The notes: a model not told the origin generated them from the letters alone. A DNA stretch of 64,000 nucleotides from Microbacterium maritypicum (GCF_008868125.1 NZ_WAAQ01000002.1:868001-932000), one strand, 5' to 3'. Positions 17,896-27,197 are shown, counted from the first letter of the stretch. A program made the numbers and translations.

Positions 17896-19308
17896 GTGAC
17901 CGACCCCCGCACCCCCGTCCGAGCAGCGTCCGATGACCCGGAATACGCGGCGAACCTGCGTCGCGCGACACTCGCGTCGAGCATCGGCAGCGCGCTGGAG
18001 TACTTCGACTTCGCGCTTTACGGCCTCTCGACCGCGCTGATCTTCAACGTGCTGTTCTTCCCTCAGGACGACCCGGCCATGGCCACGGTCGCCGCCTTCG
18101 CGACCTTCGGCGTCGGGTTCCTGGCTCGTCCGTTCGGCGGCCTGTTCTTCGGTGTCCTCGGAGACAAGCTCGGGCGCAAGTGGGTCCTGGTCGCCACGAT
18201 CGTGCTGATGGGCGGAGCCTCGACCGCGATCGGTCTGCTGCCCACCTACGCCGCGATCGGTGTCTGGGCGCCGATCCTGCTGGTGCTGATGCGTCTGCTG
18301 CAGGGCTTCGGTGCCGGGGCCGAGCAGGCGGGCGCGACCGTGCTGATGGCCGAGTACGCGCCGGTGAAGCGTCGCGGCTTCTTCTCGGCCCTGCCGTTCG
18401 TCGGCATCCAGGCGGGAACGCTGCTCGCCGCGGTCGTCTTCGGCCTGATCACGCTGCTTCCCGAGGACCAGCTGCTGAGCTGGGGCTGGCGCGTGCCGTT
18501 CCTCGCCTCCTTCGCGCTGATCCTGCTCGCGCTGTTCATCCGGATGCGACTGCGCGAGACGCCGACGTTCATCGAGCTCGAGAAGCACGAGCAGGTCGCA
18601 GACCGCCCGATCAAGGAGATCTTCACGCACGGGCTGCCCGGTGTGATCGTCGGCGTGGGTCTGAGGATGGCCGAGAACGGCGGCTCCTACATGTTCCAGA
18701 CGCTCGGACTCGCGTTCTTCGTCACCGTGATCGGCGACAACGCCGACAAGAGCCTGCTCACGTGGGGTGTCACCCTCGGATCGCTGATCGGCGTGTTCTC
18801 CGTGCCGTTCACCGGCCACCTCTCCGACCGCTTCGGTCGTCGCACGGTGTACCGCTTCGGGGCGGTGTTCATGCTCGTCTACACCTTCCCTGCGTGGTGG
18901 CTGCTGTCGCTCGGAAACTACGCCGTGGCGATCGGCGTGATCGCGATCGGCATCGGTGTCGCCGTGAACAGCATGCTCGGACCGCAGTGCGCCATGCTCC
19001 CCGAGCTCTTCGGCAACCGTCACCGCTACCTGGGTGTCGCGATGGCCCGCGAGATCTCGGCCGTGCTCGCCGGCGGTCTCGCCGGTGTCCTCGGTGCCTA
19101 CCTGATCGCGGTGAGCGACGGCAACTGGGTGCTGCTGGCCATCTACATGGCCGTGCTCGCCCTCATCACCACCGCGTCGACCTTCCTCGCGCCCGAGACC
19201 CTCCGTCGCGACCTCACCCGCGTCGACGACGCGATCAAGGTCTCGAGGGCCGAGGCCGGCGACGACGTGTTCGCCACCACGGTGTCGATCAAGGCCGTGG
19301 GCCGATGA
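17896..19308 (+). CDS. MFS transporter, metabolite:proton symporter (MHS) type
   Basis: 470 residues from GTG 17896; the ATG at 17890 is directly against GAAGGAG, so the GTG 6 nt after it is preferred. Twelve transmembrane helices are expected. SSIGSALEYFDFALYG near the N terminus and LARPFGGLFFGVLGDKLGR are hallmarks of the MHS group (ShiA/ProP-like). It is the likely uptake system for the sugar acid handled by the downstream genes. The stop overlaps the start of the next SDR gene (ATGA). Confidence 0.9.
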   Translation: MTDPRTPVRAASDDPEYAANLRRATLASSIGSALEYFDFALYGLSTALIFNVLFFPQDDPAMATVAAFATFGVGFLARPFGGLFFGVLGDKLGRKWVLVATIVLMGGASTAIGLLPTYAAIGVWAPILLVLMRLLQGFGAGAEQAGATVLMAEYAPVKRRGFFSALPFVGIQAGTLLAAVVFGLITLLPEDQLLSWGWRVPFLASFALILLALFIRMRLRETPTFIELEKHEQVADRPIKEIFTHGLPGVIVGVGLRMAENGGSYMFQTLGLAFFVTVIGDNADKSLLTWGVTLGSLIGVFSVPFTGHLSDRFGRRTVYRFGAVFMLVYTFPAWWLLSLGNYAVAIGVIAIGIGVAVNSMLGPQCAMLPELFGNRHRYLGVAMAREISAVLAGGLAGVLGAYLIAVSDGNWVLLAIYMAVLALITTASTFLAPETLRRDLTRVDDAIKVSRAEAGDDVFATTVSIKAVGR

Positions 19309-20090
19309 CCGCGCTGCCGGCGGGACTCGCCGCCTTCGATCTGACGGGGCGCACGGCGCTGGTCACGGGGTCGAGCCAGGGGATCGGCAGGACACTCGCG
19401 GCGGGGCTCGCCGGCGCGGGCGCGACCGTCGTCGTGCATGGACGGGATGCCGTCAAGGCCCGGACATCGGCCGACGAGATCGCGCACGCCACGGGAGCCG
19501 TCGTGCACAGCGTCGTCTTCGACGTGACCGACGCCGCGGCGGTGGATGCCGGCATGGCCGAGGTCGAGCGTCTGGTCGGCACCCCCGACATCCTCGTGAA
19601 CAACGCCGGGGTCCAGCGCCGAGCGCCGATCGCGGAGTTCGCCGACGAGGACTGGGATGCGCTCGTGCAGACCAACCTCTCCAGCGTCTTCCATCTGTCG
19701 CGACGGGTCTCCGCCGGGATGATCGCACGCGGCTCGGGCAAGATCATCCAGATCGGCAGCGTGCAGTCACAGCTCGCGCGTCCTTCGATCGCTGCCTACT
19801 CGGCCACCAAGGGCGCCATCGTGATGTTCACGAAGGGATTGTGCGCCGATCTCGCCCCGCACGGCATCCAGGCCAATGCGATCGCTCCCGGGTACTTCGC
19901 GACCGAGCTCACGAAGGCGCTCGTCGCGGACGAGCAGTTCTCGCAGTGGGTGCGCGGACGCACGCCCGCCGGCCGCTGGGGAGACACCCAGGACCTCGTC
20001 GGTGCCCTGCTGTTCCTCGCCAGTGGCGCGAGCGACTTCGTCAACGGGCAGACGCTGTTCGTCGACGGCGGCATGACGGCGGTGGTCTGA
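19305..20090 (+). CDS. SDR oxidoreductase, gluconate 5-dehydrogenase-like
   Basis: 261 residues. TGSSQGIG binds the cofactor near residues 21-28, NNAG follows, and the triad is the Ser in IGSVQSQ with YSATK. The sequence pattern (NVFDLTG-like start, IQIGSVQSQLARP) is that of IdnO/Ga5DH, which interconverts 5-ketogluconate and gluconate. Both ends overlap neighbouring genes by 1-4 nt, so it is tightly coupled in the operon. Confidence 0.82.
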   Translation: MTALPAGLAAFDLTGRTALVTGSSQGIGRTLAAGLAGAGATVVVHGRDAVKARTSADEIAHATGAVVHSVVFDVTDAAAVDAGMAEVERLVGTPDILVNNAGVQRRAPIAEFADEDWDALVQTNLSSVFHLSRRVSAGMIARGSGKIIQIGSVQSQLARPSIAAYSATKGAIVMFTKGLCADLAPHGIQANAIAPGYFATELTKALVADEQFSQWVRGRTPAGRWGDTQDLVGALLFLASGASDFVNGQTLFVDGGMTAVV

Positions 20091-20821
20091 TGCGTCTTGG
20101 GCGCATCGACACCGCCGACGGCCCCCGCTGGGTGCGCGAGACGGCGGACGGGCTGATCCCGCTGTCCGATCCCTTCCTCGCCTTCGCCGAGGGGCGCCTG
20201 CCGAGCGATGAAGGAGACGCCGTCGACGGGGCGATGATCGCGCCGGTGGACCCCGTGGTGATCGTCGGCATCGCCCAGAACGGACCGGAGCACGTGTCGC
20301 CGGTGCAGGCGTGGCTCAAGAGTCCGCGGACGGTGATCGGCAGCGGTGCCGAGGTCGTGATGCGCCGCGACGCCGGTGCCCAGGTCGCCGAGGGCGAGAT
20401 CGCCGTCGTGATCGGGCGCCCGACTCCGGGGCTGACCGTGCACAACGCGCACGAGTACGTGCTGGGCGTCACGGCGGTGAACGACCTCTCGAGCCCGGAT
20501 CGAGCGGCGTTCGACCCCCGCAACTTCGAATCGAAGTCGGGGGAGGGCTACACCCCGCTCGGCCCTTGGATCGACACCGAGGTCGGGATCGACGACGTGA
20601 GCCTCGAGGTGGAGGTGGACGGACGCCTGGTCGCCGAGACGGGAAGCAGGCAGCTGCCCATGTCGATCCGGGAATGCCTCGCCTACGTGGCCGCGTGGTC
20701 TCCGCTCGGACCGGGAGACGTCGTCATGACCGGCGCTCCGCACTCCCAGGCGCCCGTGGAGCCCGGGCAGACCGTGACCGTCAGGGTCGCGGGAATCGAG
20801 CTGGTCACGGCATTCGTGTGA
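20090..20821 (+). CDS. Fumarylacetoacetate hydrolase family protein
   Basis: 243 residues. The EGEIAVVIG acid cluster, a downstream Asp (VNDLSS) and the ESKSGEGYTPLGPWI segment are the metal and substrate motifs of the FAH fold. Members hydrolyse acylpyruvates or hydrate/decarboxylate 2-keto acids. The step it would carry out in idonate/gluconate breakdown is unclear, and it may point to another substrate, such as a 2,4-diketo-deoxy sugar acid. It overlaps the upstream SDR stop by one base. Confidence 0.82.
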   Translation: MRLGRIDTADGPRWVRETADGLIPLSDPFLAFAEGRLPSDEGDAVDGAMIAPVDPVVIVGIAQNGPEHVSPVQAWLKSPRTVIGSGAEVVMRRDAGAQVAEGEIAVVIGRPTPGLTVHNAHEYVLGVTAVNDLSSPDRAAFDPRNFESKSGEGYTPLGPWIDTEVGIDDVSLEVEVDGRLVAETGSRQLPMSIRECLAYVAAWSPLGPGDVVMTGAPHSQAPVEPGQTVTVRVAGIELVTAFV

Positions 20822-20837
20822 CCGAGGAAGGAGCGCG

Positions 20838-21875
20838 GTGAACAACCTCGCCGTGGTGGCGCATGCCGCCGAGGATCTGCGGATCGAAGACATCGGCGCC
20901 CCGGCGCCCCGACCGGATGAAGCCGTCGTGGACATCGCCTACGGCGGCATCTGCGGATCAGACCTCCACTATTGGCGACATGGAGCCGCCGGTGCCTCGG
21001 TGCTGCGTGAGCCGATGATCCTCGGACACGAGGTGTCCGGCGTCGTCTGCGTCGCCGCGGCCGATGGCACGGGGCCCGCCGTCGGCACTCCCGTGGCCGT
21101 CCATCCGCTCACCGCGCACGGTGACGGACGCACCCCCTGGCCGGCGGCGCATCCCAACCTCGCGCCGGCGTCGACGTATCTCGGCTCGGCGATGCACCTG
21201 CCGCACACCCAGGGCGCCTTCGCGCGCCGCGTCGCCCTGCCCGCACGCATGCTGCACGCGCTTCCCGCCGGTCTCGACCTGCAGACGGCGGCGCTCGCCG
21301 AGCCCGCAGCCGTCGCCTGGCACGGTGTGCAGCGTGCGGGTGATGTGCGCGGTCTGCGGGTCGTCGTGATCGGTGCCGGACCCATCGGCCAACTCGTCGC
21401 CGCGGTGGCGCAGCGCGCAGGGGCCTCCTCCGTGACCGTCACCGACCTGCAGCAGCAGCCGCGCGACATCGCCGAAGCGCGCGGCATCCGGTCGCTCGAT
21501 GCACGGGCCGAGAATGAGATCTCCGAGCTGCACGCCGACGTCGTGATCGAATCGAGCGGCACCGTCCCCGGACTCTCGGCCGCCGTCTCCGCCGCCGCCC
21601 GCGGGGGCACGGTGGTGATGCTGGGGCTCCAGCGCGGGGGAGAGGTGCCGGCGCCGATGGCCACGGCCATCACCCGTGAGCTCACGCTGCGCGGGTCCTT
21701 CCGCTTCGGGGCGGAGTTCGACGAGGTCATCGCCGCCCTCGCCGACGGCAGCCTCGACGTGCGCGGTATCATCAGCCACGTGCTGCCGGTGGACGATGCG
21801 CTCGACGCCTTCGCACGGGCCGCCGACCCCGCGAGCTCCTGCAAGGTGCTCATCGACTTCGGCCGGGAGGCATGA
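20838..21875 (+). CDS. L-idonate 5-dehydrogenase-like MDR-family dehydrogenase
   Basis: 345 residues, GTG start with GAGGAAGGAG upstream. Catalytic-zinc ligands are Cys in GGICGSDLHYW and His-Glu in GHEVSG. The YLGSAM-LPHTQGAF segment closely parallels E. coli IdnD. The NAD site is VIGAGPIGQLV. The lobe that normally carries four structural-zinc cysteines (about residues 90-115, HGDGRTPW region) has none. Expected reaction: L-idonate to 5-ketogluconate. The stop overlaps the gluconokinase start (ATGA). Confidence 0.82.
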   Translation: MNNLAVVAHAAEDLRIEDIGAPAPRPDEAVVDIAYGGICGSDLHYWRHGAAGASVLREPMILGHEVSGVVCVAAADGTGPAVGTPVAVHPLTAHGDGRTPWPAAHPNLAPASTYLGSAMHLPHTQGAFARRVALPARMLHALPAGLDLQTAALAEPAAVAWHGVQRAGDVRGLRVVVIGAGPIGQLVAAVAQRAGASSVTVTDLQQQPRDIAEARGIRSLDARAENEISELHADVVIESSGTVPGLSAAVSAAARGGTVVMLGLQRGGEVPAPMATAITRELTLRGSFRFGAEFDEVIAALADGSLDVRGIISHVLPVDDALDAFARAADPASSCKVLIDFGREA

Positions 21876-22366
21876 GTGTGCGCATCGTCGTGATGGGCCC
21901 GAGCGGTTCGGGAAAGTCGACGGTGGGGGCGTTCCTCGCCGATGCTCTCGGTGCGCGGTTCATCGACGGCGACGACCTGCATCCGGCAGCGAACGTCCGC
22001 AAGATGGCGGCGGGAATCCCCTTGGACGACGCGGATCGGCAGCCCTGGCTCCGCCTCGTGGGCGAGACCCTCCAGGCCGAGGAGCGGATCGTCGTCGCGT
22101 GCTCGGCACTCCGACGTGCCTATCGCGAGGTCATCAGAGCCGAGGCGCCGGACACCTTCTTCGCGGAACTCGCGATCGGTCGGGCCGTGCTCGAGGAGCG
22201 GATGCGTCTGCGGGCCGATCACTTCATGCCGGCGGCGCTCCTGGACTCGCAGCTCCAGACGCTCGAGTCCCTCGAAGCCGATGAGCACGGCATCAGGGTG
22301 GACGAGTCGGCGGACGTTCGGACCGCATCCGCCGTCATCGCCGCGGCGGCACGGCTGCCGCACTGA
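21872..22366 (+). CDS. Gluconokinase
   Basis: 164 residues, the usual size of the GntK/IdnK P-loop kinase family. Walker A is GPSGSGKST, and DGDDLHP, the PLDDADRQPWL segment and CSALRRAYRE are family hallmarks. It phosphorylates D-gluconate to 6-phosphogluconate, the substrate of the Gnd protein encoded upstream. It is the last gene of the operon. Confidence 0.93.
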   Translation: MSVRIVVMGPSGSGKSTVGAFLADALGARFIDGDDLHPAANVRKMAAGIPLDDADRQPWLRLVGETLQAEERIVVACSALRRAYREVIRAEAPDTFFAELAIGRAVLEERMRLRADHFMPAALLDSQLQTLESLEADEHGIRVDESADVRTASAVIAAAARLPH

Positions 22367-22378
22367 GTCCTGCGGAGG

Positions 22379-22504
22379 TCAGTCCTTGCGGTACCCCGAG
22401 CGGCCCATCGCGAACAGTGCGATGAACGACGTGACGGCAGCGCACACGGTCATGGCGCCGATTAGCCAGAGGAGTGCGTGCGAGAGGAAGGCGCCGTCGA
22501 GCAT
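22379..22504 (-). CDS. Small membrane protein of 41 residues, function unknown
   Basis: The ATG at 22504 has GGAGAA 5 nt upstream, and the frame ends in TGA at 22379. The 41-residue product has one hydrophobic stretch (about residues 6-32, including LLWLIGAMTV and FIALFAM) and a basic C-terminal end (GRSGYRKD), as expected for a single-span membrane protein with the C terminus inside. It is convergent with gluconokinase and divergent from the rplY leader. Not recognised; the ribosome site and the hydrophobic pattern support it as real. Confidence 0.6.
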   Translation of the reverse strand: MLDGAFLSHALLWLIGAMTVCAAVTSFIALFAMGRSGYRKD

Positions 22505-22728
22505 GGGGGTTCTCCGTGTTCTGCAGAAAAAGGACCGGTGTCCTCAGCCTATCGGGTCATCCGGTACCATTGAGGCTGTACCTCGGCGAGGGATGCTTCT
22601 GCGCGTGCGCGAACATCCGTTATCGACGCGGCGAAGCAAGCCCGGTGGCTTTCCTCCTGCGTCAGCGAGTTCGAAAATTCCAAGACCACCGCGCGGCGCC
22701 TTCGCTGCGTGCCCCGAAGGAGAACCCC
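22505..22728 (+). other. Leader region of rplY, no clear gene
   Basis: 224 bp without a convincing gene. TACCAT (22565-22570) is a possible -10 box without a good -35, which would leave a leader of about 150 nt. I see no tRNA or known riboswitch. Confidence 0.4.
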
Positions 22729-23340
22729 ATGTCTGAAGACACCAAGGTCCAGGCCGAGCTCCGCGAGAGCTTCGGCAAGGGCTTCGCCCGCCGCCTCCGC
22801 GCCGCCGGCAAGATCCCCGCCGTCATCTACGGCCACGGCACCGAGCCGGTGCACGTCGCGCTGCCGGGCCACCAGGTCTCGCTCATCATCCGTCGCGCCA
22901 ACGCTCTCCTCGAGCTCGACATCGAGGGCAAGGGCCAGCTCGCCCTCGTCAAGGACGTCCAGCGCGACCCGGTGCACCAGATCATCGAGCACATCGACCT
23001 GCTCGTCGTGAAGAAGGGCGAGAAGGTCGCCATCGACGTCCCGATCGTCGTCACGGGCGAGTCCGCTGCGGGCACCATCGTCAACCTCGATGCGACCACG
23101 CTGTCGATCGAGGCCGAGGCCACCCACATCCCCCAGAACATCGAGGTCTCGGTCGAGGGCCTGGAAGAGGGCGCGCACATCACCGGCGCCGACGTGAAGC
23201 TCCCCAAGGGTTCCACGCTGCTCTCCGACCCCGAGGTGCTCGTCGTCGCGATCTCCGTCCCGGCTGCACCCACCGAGGATGACGAAGAGGGCGAGGCCGC
23301 CGCGGCGACCGAGGCGGCAGAAGAGGCCGCCGCGGAGTGA
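22729..23340 (+). CDS. rplY: 50S ribosomal protein L25/general stress protein Ctc
   Basis: 203 residues from ATG 22729 with GAAGGAG upstream; the open frame before it is the leader. The N-terminal L25 domain (about 1-95, FGKGFARRLRAAGKIPAVIYG) binds 5S rRNA, and the C-terminal TL5-type beta domain follows. The end is a low-complexity acidic/Ala tail. It sits directly before pth, a common pairing in actinobacteria. Confidence 0.95.
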   Translation: MSEDTKVQAELRESFGKGFARRLRAAGKIPAVIYGHGTEPVHVALPGHQVSLIIRRANALLELDIEGKGQLALVKDVQRDPVHQIIEHIDLLVVKKGEKVAIDVPIVVTGESAAGTIVNLDATTLSIEAEATHIPQNIEVSVEGLEEGAHITGADVKLPKGSTLLSDPEVLVVAISVPAAPTEDDEEGEAAAATEAAEEAAAE

Positions 23341-23357
23341 TCTCCGACTGATTCATC

Positions 23358-23392
23358 ACAGAGGGGGCGCGATCCGATCGCGTCCCCTCTGT
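23358..23392 (+). terminator. Hairpin terminator after rplY
   Basis: A 16-bp stem with one G-T pair (23358-23373 with 23377-23392) and loop CCG. The downstream TATCCT (23395-23400) may be the -10 box of pth. Confidence 0.75.
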
Positions 23393-23394
23393 CG

Positions 23395-23400
23395 TATCCT
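23395..23400 (+). promoter_or_regulatory. Possible -10 box of pth
   Basis: TATCCT directly after the rplY terminator, 39 nt before the pth ATG. No -35 box is evident because that position falls inside the hairpin. Confidence 0.4.
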
Positions 23401-23439
23401 GACCGAGGCTCTGCACCCGGGCAGTGAGAGGACGAGGAC

Positions 23440-24021
23440 ATGGCATCGACCTGGCTCGTGGTCGGGCTCGGCAACCCCGGCCCCCGTTATGAGGCCACAC
23501 GGCACAACATCGGCCAGATGGTGGTCGACGAGCTGGCCTCGCGACGCAGCGAGGCGTTCCGCGAGCACAAGGGAGGAGCGCGCGTCGTGGAGACGTGGTT
23601 GCGCCCCGGGGCGGACAAGGTGGTGCTGGCCAAGCCGAACACCTTCATGAACGTCTCCGGCACGCCCGTGGCGGCTCTGGCCCGGTTCTACTCGGTCCCC
23701 GCCGAGCAGGTGATCGTGGTGCACGACGAGCTCGACATCCCGTTCGACACGGTCAAGCTCAAGACCGGCGGCGGTCACGGCGGACACAACGGCGTGCGCG
23801 ATGTCGCACGCGCCCTAGGCACCGCCGATTTCCCGCGCGTGCGGGTGGGCATCGGCCGTCCCGTCGGGCGCCAGGATCCCGCGGACTGGGTGCTCGCCCC
23901 GTTCGGCAAGGAGGAGCAGCCGAACCTGCCGATCCTCGTCGCGGACGCCGCCGACGCGGTCGAGCTGCTGGTGGGCGAAGGCCTTCTCGCAGCGCAGCAG
24001 AAGCACCACGCACCCCGGTGA
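23440..24021 (+). CDS. pth: Peptidyl-tRNA hydrolase
   Basis: 193 residues. The catalytic His is in [10 protein letters not shown], the substrate Asn in [10 protein letters not shown] and the second Asn in [20 protein letters not shown] is also conserved. The enzyme frees tRNA from dropped-off peptidyl-tRNA in the cytoplasm. GAGGACGAGG precedes the ATG. The terminator-separated order rplY-pth is usual. Confidence 0.96.
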   Translation: MASTWLVVGLGNPGPRYEATRHNIGQMVVDELASRRSEAFREHKGGARVVETWLRPGADKVVLAKPNTFMNVSGTPVAALARFYSVPAEQVIVVHDELDIPFDTVKLKTGGGHGGHNGVRDVARALGTADFPRVRVGIGRPVGRQDPADWVLAPFGKEEQPNLPILVADAADAVELLVGEGLLAAQQKHHAPR

Positions 24022-24054
24022 TCCGGGCGGCGACGCCCGGCCGCGGTCGACCGA

Positions 24055-24801
24055 TCAGGCGGTGTAGCCGGCGACGCTTGTAGCGCTTCCCGCACCCAGT
24101 GCGATGACCAGGACGATCGAGAAGATCACCGCGCCGAGCACGGCCACGACGAGAGCGGCGATACCGGCCCCGCGGCCCTGCTTCTTGCGGATCGCGATGA
24201 TGCCGAGCACGATCGCCGCGATGCCGAGGATCGTGCCCGCCCAGAAGGAGAGCTCCGTCCACAGCACCTGATCGCGTACCGGGGAGAAGATGCGCAGATC
24301 ATCGCTGTAGGTGGTCATGCTCGGCGGGATGACGCGGCCGATCGCGAAGGCGTTGATGCCCGCGACGATGGGCATCACGATCGCGGCGACGAGCGCGGAG
24401 ATCAGCGCGAGCATGCCCATCAGCCCGGAGCGACGGGGCGTGGTCTCCGGCACGGCGTACGCGCCCGCAGGTGCGGCGTAGCCGCCGACGGGCACCTGGT
24501 ACGCCCCGGGAGGGGCCGCAGGATATCCGGGAGCAGGAGCGGACGGGAGAGAGCCGGGCGTCGCGGCATACGCCGGGTGACCGGCGGCAGGAGGTGCGGC
24601 CTGAGCTGCCGGGTACGCCGACGGAACCGGATACGCCGGCGGAGCCGGTGGGGCGGAGAACGCGGGCGGCGCGGGGAAGGCCGGAGGAGGTGGGACCGCA
24701 CCTGCAGGCGCTGCCGGCACCGACGGGACCGACGTCTCGGGCGGCACCTGCGATTCGGAGGGCACGGCACCGGACGGGGAAGGCAGCTGTGGATCAGTCA
24801 C
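24055..24801 (-). CDS. Proline-rich DUF4190-like membrane protein
   Basis: 248 residues. The first ~120 residues are low complexity, Pro/Ala/Tyr-rich, with repeated PAYP/AYP-like units, and are probably a disordered cytoplasmic tail. Three hydrophobic segments follow (about 127-150, 180-205, 213-240), the middle two around a basic RKKQGRG turn as in DUF4190 proteins. The GTG start lies 6 nt after TAGGAT, so leaderless translation is likely. Function unknown; such tails often bind scaffold or cell-envelope partners. Confidence 0.75.
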   Translation of the reverse strand: MTDPQLPSPSGAVPSESQVPPETSVPSVPAAPAGAVPPPPAFPAPPAFSAPPAPPAYPVPSAYPAAQAAPPAAGHPAYAATPGSLPSAPAPGYPAAPPGAYQVPVGGYAAPAGAYAVPETTPRRSGLMGMLALISALVAAIVMPIVAGINAFAIGRVIPPSMTTYSDDLRIFSPVRDQVLWTELSFWAGTILGIAAIVLGIIAIRKKQGRGAGIAALVVAVLGAVIFSIVLVIALGAGSATSVAGYTA

Positions 24802-24807
24802 GCCCCC

Positions 24808-24813
24808 ATCCTA
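24808..24813 (-). promoter_or_regulatory. Leaderless -10 box, proline-rich membrane protein
   Basis: TAGGAT on the minus strand, 6 nt before the GTG at 24801. Confidence 0.6.
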
Positions 24814-24822
24814 AGGCGAGCG

Positions 24823-25827
24823 TCAGACGCGCCGGAGCAGACCCACCCGGTCGTACACGTCCGAGAGAGTCGCGTCGGCGACGGCATCGGCGCGGGCGGC
24901 GTTCTCGGCCAGGATGCGATCGAGCTCGGCGGGATCGTCGAGCAGCTCGAGGGCGCGGGCGCGCACCGGCTCGAACTCGTTGACGACGACCTCGGCCAGG
25001 CCCTTCTTGAAGTCGCCGTAGCCGCGTCCCGCGTACTCGTCCTCGATCGCGGCGACCTGGCGTCCTGTGAGCGCCGCGTAGATCGTGAGCAGGTTCGAGA
25101 CGCCGGGCTTGCTCTCGCGGTCGAACCGCACGGAGCCCTCGTTGTCGGTCACCGCGCGCATGACCTTCTTCGCCGACTTCGCCGGATCGTCGAGCATCCA
25201 CAGCACGCCGGCGTCGCTCTCGGCAGACTTCGACATCTTCGACGTCGGGTTCTGCAGGTCGTAGATGCGCGCGGTCTCCTTCTGGATGACGGGCATCGGC
25301 ACCGTGAAGGTCTCACCGAATCGCGAGTTGAAACGCTCGGCGAGATCGCGCGTGAGCTCGACGTGCTGCTTCTGGTCATCGCCCACCGGCACCACATCGG
25401 TCTGGTAGAGCAGGATGTCTGCGGCCATGAGCACCGGGTAGGTGAACAGGCCGACACTGGTCGAGTCCGCACCGTAGCGCGAGGACTTGTCCTTGAACTG
25501 CGTCATCCGACCGGCTTCGCCGAAGCCGGTGATGGTGCTGAGAATCCACGCGAGCTCGGCGTGAGCGCGCACATGCGACTGCACGTACAGCGTCGACAGC
25601 GAGGGCTCGATACCGGCGGCGATGTACTGCGCTGCCGTACGACGCGTCTTCTCACGCAGCTCTGCCGGGTCCTGGGCGACGGTGATCGCGTGCAGATCGA
25701 CGACGGAGAAATAGGCGTCGTAGGAACTCTGCAGCTCCCGCCACTGGAGCAGCGCGCCGATGTAGTTGCCGATCTGGAGGGAGTCGGCGGAGGGCTGCAT
25801 TCCGGAGTAAAGGCGAGGTCTCGTCAC
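24823..25827 (-). CDS. trpS: Tryptophanyl-tRNA synthetase
   Basis: 334 residues from GTG 25827. The class I signatures are visible: [14 protein letters not shown] (HIGH region) near residue 9 and SKMSKSAES (KMSKS loop). Other family blocks are [17 protein letters not shown] and [12 protein letters not shown]. It charges tRNA-Trp. TAGGAT lies 7 nt before the GTG, suggesting a leaderless mRNA. The start codons of trpS and the divergent SRPBCC gene are only 45 bp apart. Confidence 0.96.
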   Translation of the reverse strand: MTRPRLYSGMQPSADSLQIGNYIGALLQWRELQSSYDAYFSVVDLHAITVAQDPAELREKTRRTAAQYIAAGIEPSLSTLYVQSHVRAHAELAWILSTITGFGEAGRMTQFKDKSSRYGADSTSVGLFTYPVLMAADILLYQTDVVPVGDDQKQHVELTRDLAERFNSRFGETFTVPMPVIQKETARIYDLQNPTSKMSKSAESDAGVLWMLDDPAKSAKKVMRAVTDNEGSVRFDRESKPGVSNLLTIYAALTGRQVAAIEDEYAGRGYGDFKKGLAEVVVNEFEPVRARALELLDDPAELDRILAENAARADAVADATLSDVYDRVGLLRRV

Positions 25828-25834
25828 GGGATCA

Positions 25835-25840
25835 ATCCTA
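25835..25840 (-). promoter_or_regulatory. Leaderless -10 box of trpS
   Basis: TAGGAT on the minus strand, 7 nt before the GTG start at 25827. Confidence 0.6.
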
Positions 25841-25860
25841 TGGGGTGCGTGCTGTGCCCC

Positions 25861-25866
25861 TACGAT
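25861..25866 (+). promoter_or_regulatory. Leaderless -10 box of the SRPBCC operon
   Basis: TACGAT, 6 nt before the ATG at 25873, with no ribosome site in between. Confidence 0.6.
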
Positions 25867-25872
25867 GGGCGC

Positions 25873-26517
25873 ATGGCTTCCGCTTCTCCTCTCCCACGGT
25901 CGCGAGGGGATCGGGCCCTCTACGTCGAGATCCTCATCCGCGCGCCCCTGGACGAGGTGTGGGCGCTGACCCAGGACCCGTCCTCGCACGTGCGCTGGGA
26001 CGCGCGCTTCAGCGACATCGTGCCGCAGCGCACCCGGGCGGACGGCGCACAGGACTTCCGCTACGAACTCGATCTGCGGGTGCACACGATCCGCGGAACC
26101 GGCGTCTCGCTCGCCACGAAGCTGAGCCGCACGGGCGAGCGGACCTCTGCGCTCCTGTTCGACACGGACGACGCGCTCTCCCCGCTCGGTGCGGGGCGCG
26201 GGTATTGGCGCTACGTGCCGACGGATGACGGCGTGCGATTCCTCACCGGCTACGACTACGTCCCGGGCTGGGGCTGGCTCGGGCGCGTGCTGGATCCGCT
26301 GATCACGCGGCGCTTCGTCTGGTGGCTCACGGCGCGGAGCTTCGATCGCCTGCGGCTCTGGGCCGAGCAGGGGATCGCGCCCGAGGAGACCAGCGGATGG
26401 CGATCGTTGCGCCGAGGTCACCGACCTCGCGCAGGAAACTGCCTCTCCCGGCCTCCGCGACGCACCGGACGCACGATCATGGAGGACGCACCGGAATCTC
26501 TGGAGGAGCTCGTATGA
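25873..26517 (+). CDS. SRPBCC-family (START-like) protein
   Basis: 214 residues from ATG 25873. The pattern [31 protein letters not shown] at the N terminus is typical of SRPBCC/polyketide-cyclase-like hydrophobic-ligand folds. The last ~35 residues are basic and Pro/Arg-rich and then acidic. Its stop overlaps the next start (ATGA). With two DUF4166 genes it forms a compact three-gene operon; ligand and role unknown. Confidence 0.78.
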   Translation: MASASPLPRSRGDRALYVEILIRAPLDEVWALTQDPSSHVRWDARFSDIVPQRTRADGAQDFRYELDLRVHTIRGTGVSLATKLSRTGERTSALLFDTDDALSPLGAGRGYWRYVPTDDGVRFLTGYDYVPGWGWLGRVLDPLITRRFVWWLTARSFDRLRLWAEQGIAPEETSGWRSLRRGHRPRAGNCLSRPPRRTGRTIMEDAPESLEELV

Positions 26518-27197
26518 CCACAGGCGCCGGGATCTTCGAGCGCGCGTTGGGAGCCGATTTCGCGCGACTCCACCCGCAGCTCCAGCGCCGGTTCGGGGTC
26601 GGCGTCGACGCCGGCTACGGCTGCATCGGGCGCGGAGTGATGACCGAGGTGCGCCGGGGTCCGTGGTGGACGCTGCCGTTCCTCCTCATCGGGACGTTCC
26701 GGAACATCCTCTTCCCCGAGCGGGGACAGGACGTGCCGTTCCGGATCGACAACCACGCCTACGTCGACGACTTCGGCCGTGAGACCGTGACCTTCGTGCG
26801 GACCATGGATGTGCGCCCCGGTCGCCGTCGCCGCTTCGACGCGACCATGATCTACAGCGAGGCCCGGCGGCGAGTGGTCGACTACCTGGGCACCCACCAG
26901 CACCTCGCGGTCGACCTCGACCTCGCCGTCACCGATGACGGCGGGCTCCTGCTCACCTCGGGGGCACAGCGCTTCTACGAGGGGCGTGCGGCCTTCCGCT
27001 TCCCGATGGTCTTCAGCGGACGGGCGCGGCTCGTCGAGCGCTATGACGACGAGCAGGAGTGCTACCTGATCGACCTCGAGATCCACAACGACGTCTTCGG
27101 GTTCCTGTTCGGCTATCGGGGTGCGTTCACGTGCGAGTTCGTCGACGGCCCCGCCCCGGAGACCGTGAAGCCGTACCGTGAGGAGGCCAGGGAGTGA
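26514..27197 (+). CDS. DUF4166-domain protein, first of a pair
   Basis: 227 residues. It starts with the [18 protein letters not shown] motif and holds [11 protein letters not shown] and GAQRFYEG, all typical of DUF4166, a domain often fused to saccharopine-dehydrogenase-like proteins. No signal peptide or membrane helix is obvious. Overlaps of 4 nt at both ends couple it to its neighbours. It shares LHP, DVPFRID and the end-domain pattern with the next gene, so the two are paralogs. Biochemical role unknown. Confidence 0.8.
   Translation: MTTGAGIFERALGADFARLHPQLQRRFGVGVDAGYGCIGRGVMTEVRRGPWWTLPFLLIGTFRNILFPERGQDVPFRIDNHAYVDDFGRETVTFVRTMDVRPGRRRRFDATMIYSEARRRVVDYLGTHQHLAVDLDLAVTDDGGLLLTSGAQRFYEGRAAFRFPMVFSGRARLVERYDDEQECYLIDLEIHNDVFGFLFGYRGAFTCEFVDGPAPETVKPYREEARE

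Noticed and set aside
22668..22690. T-arm-like GTTCGAAA stretch suggesting a tRNA in the rplY leader
   Set aside because: No pairing T stem, no acceptor stem or anticodon arm around it.
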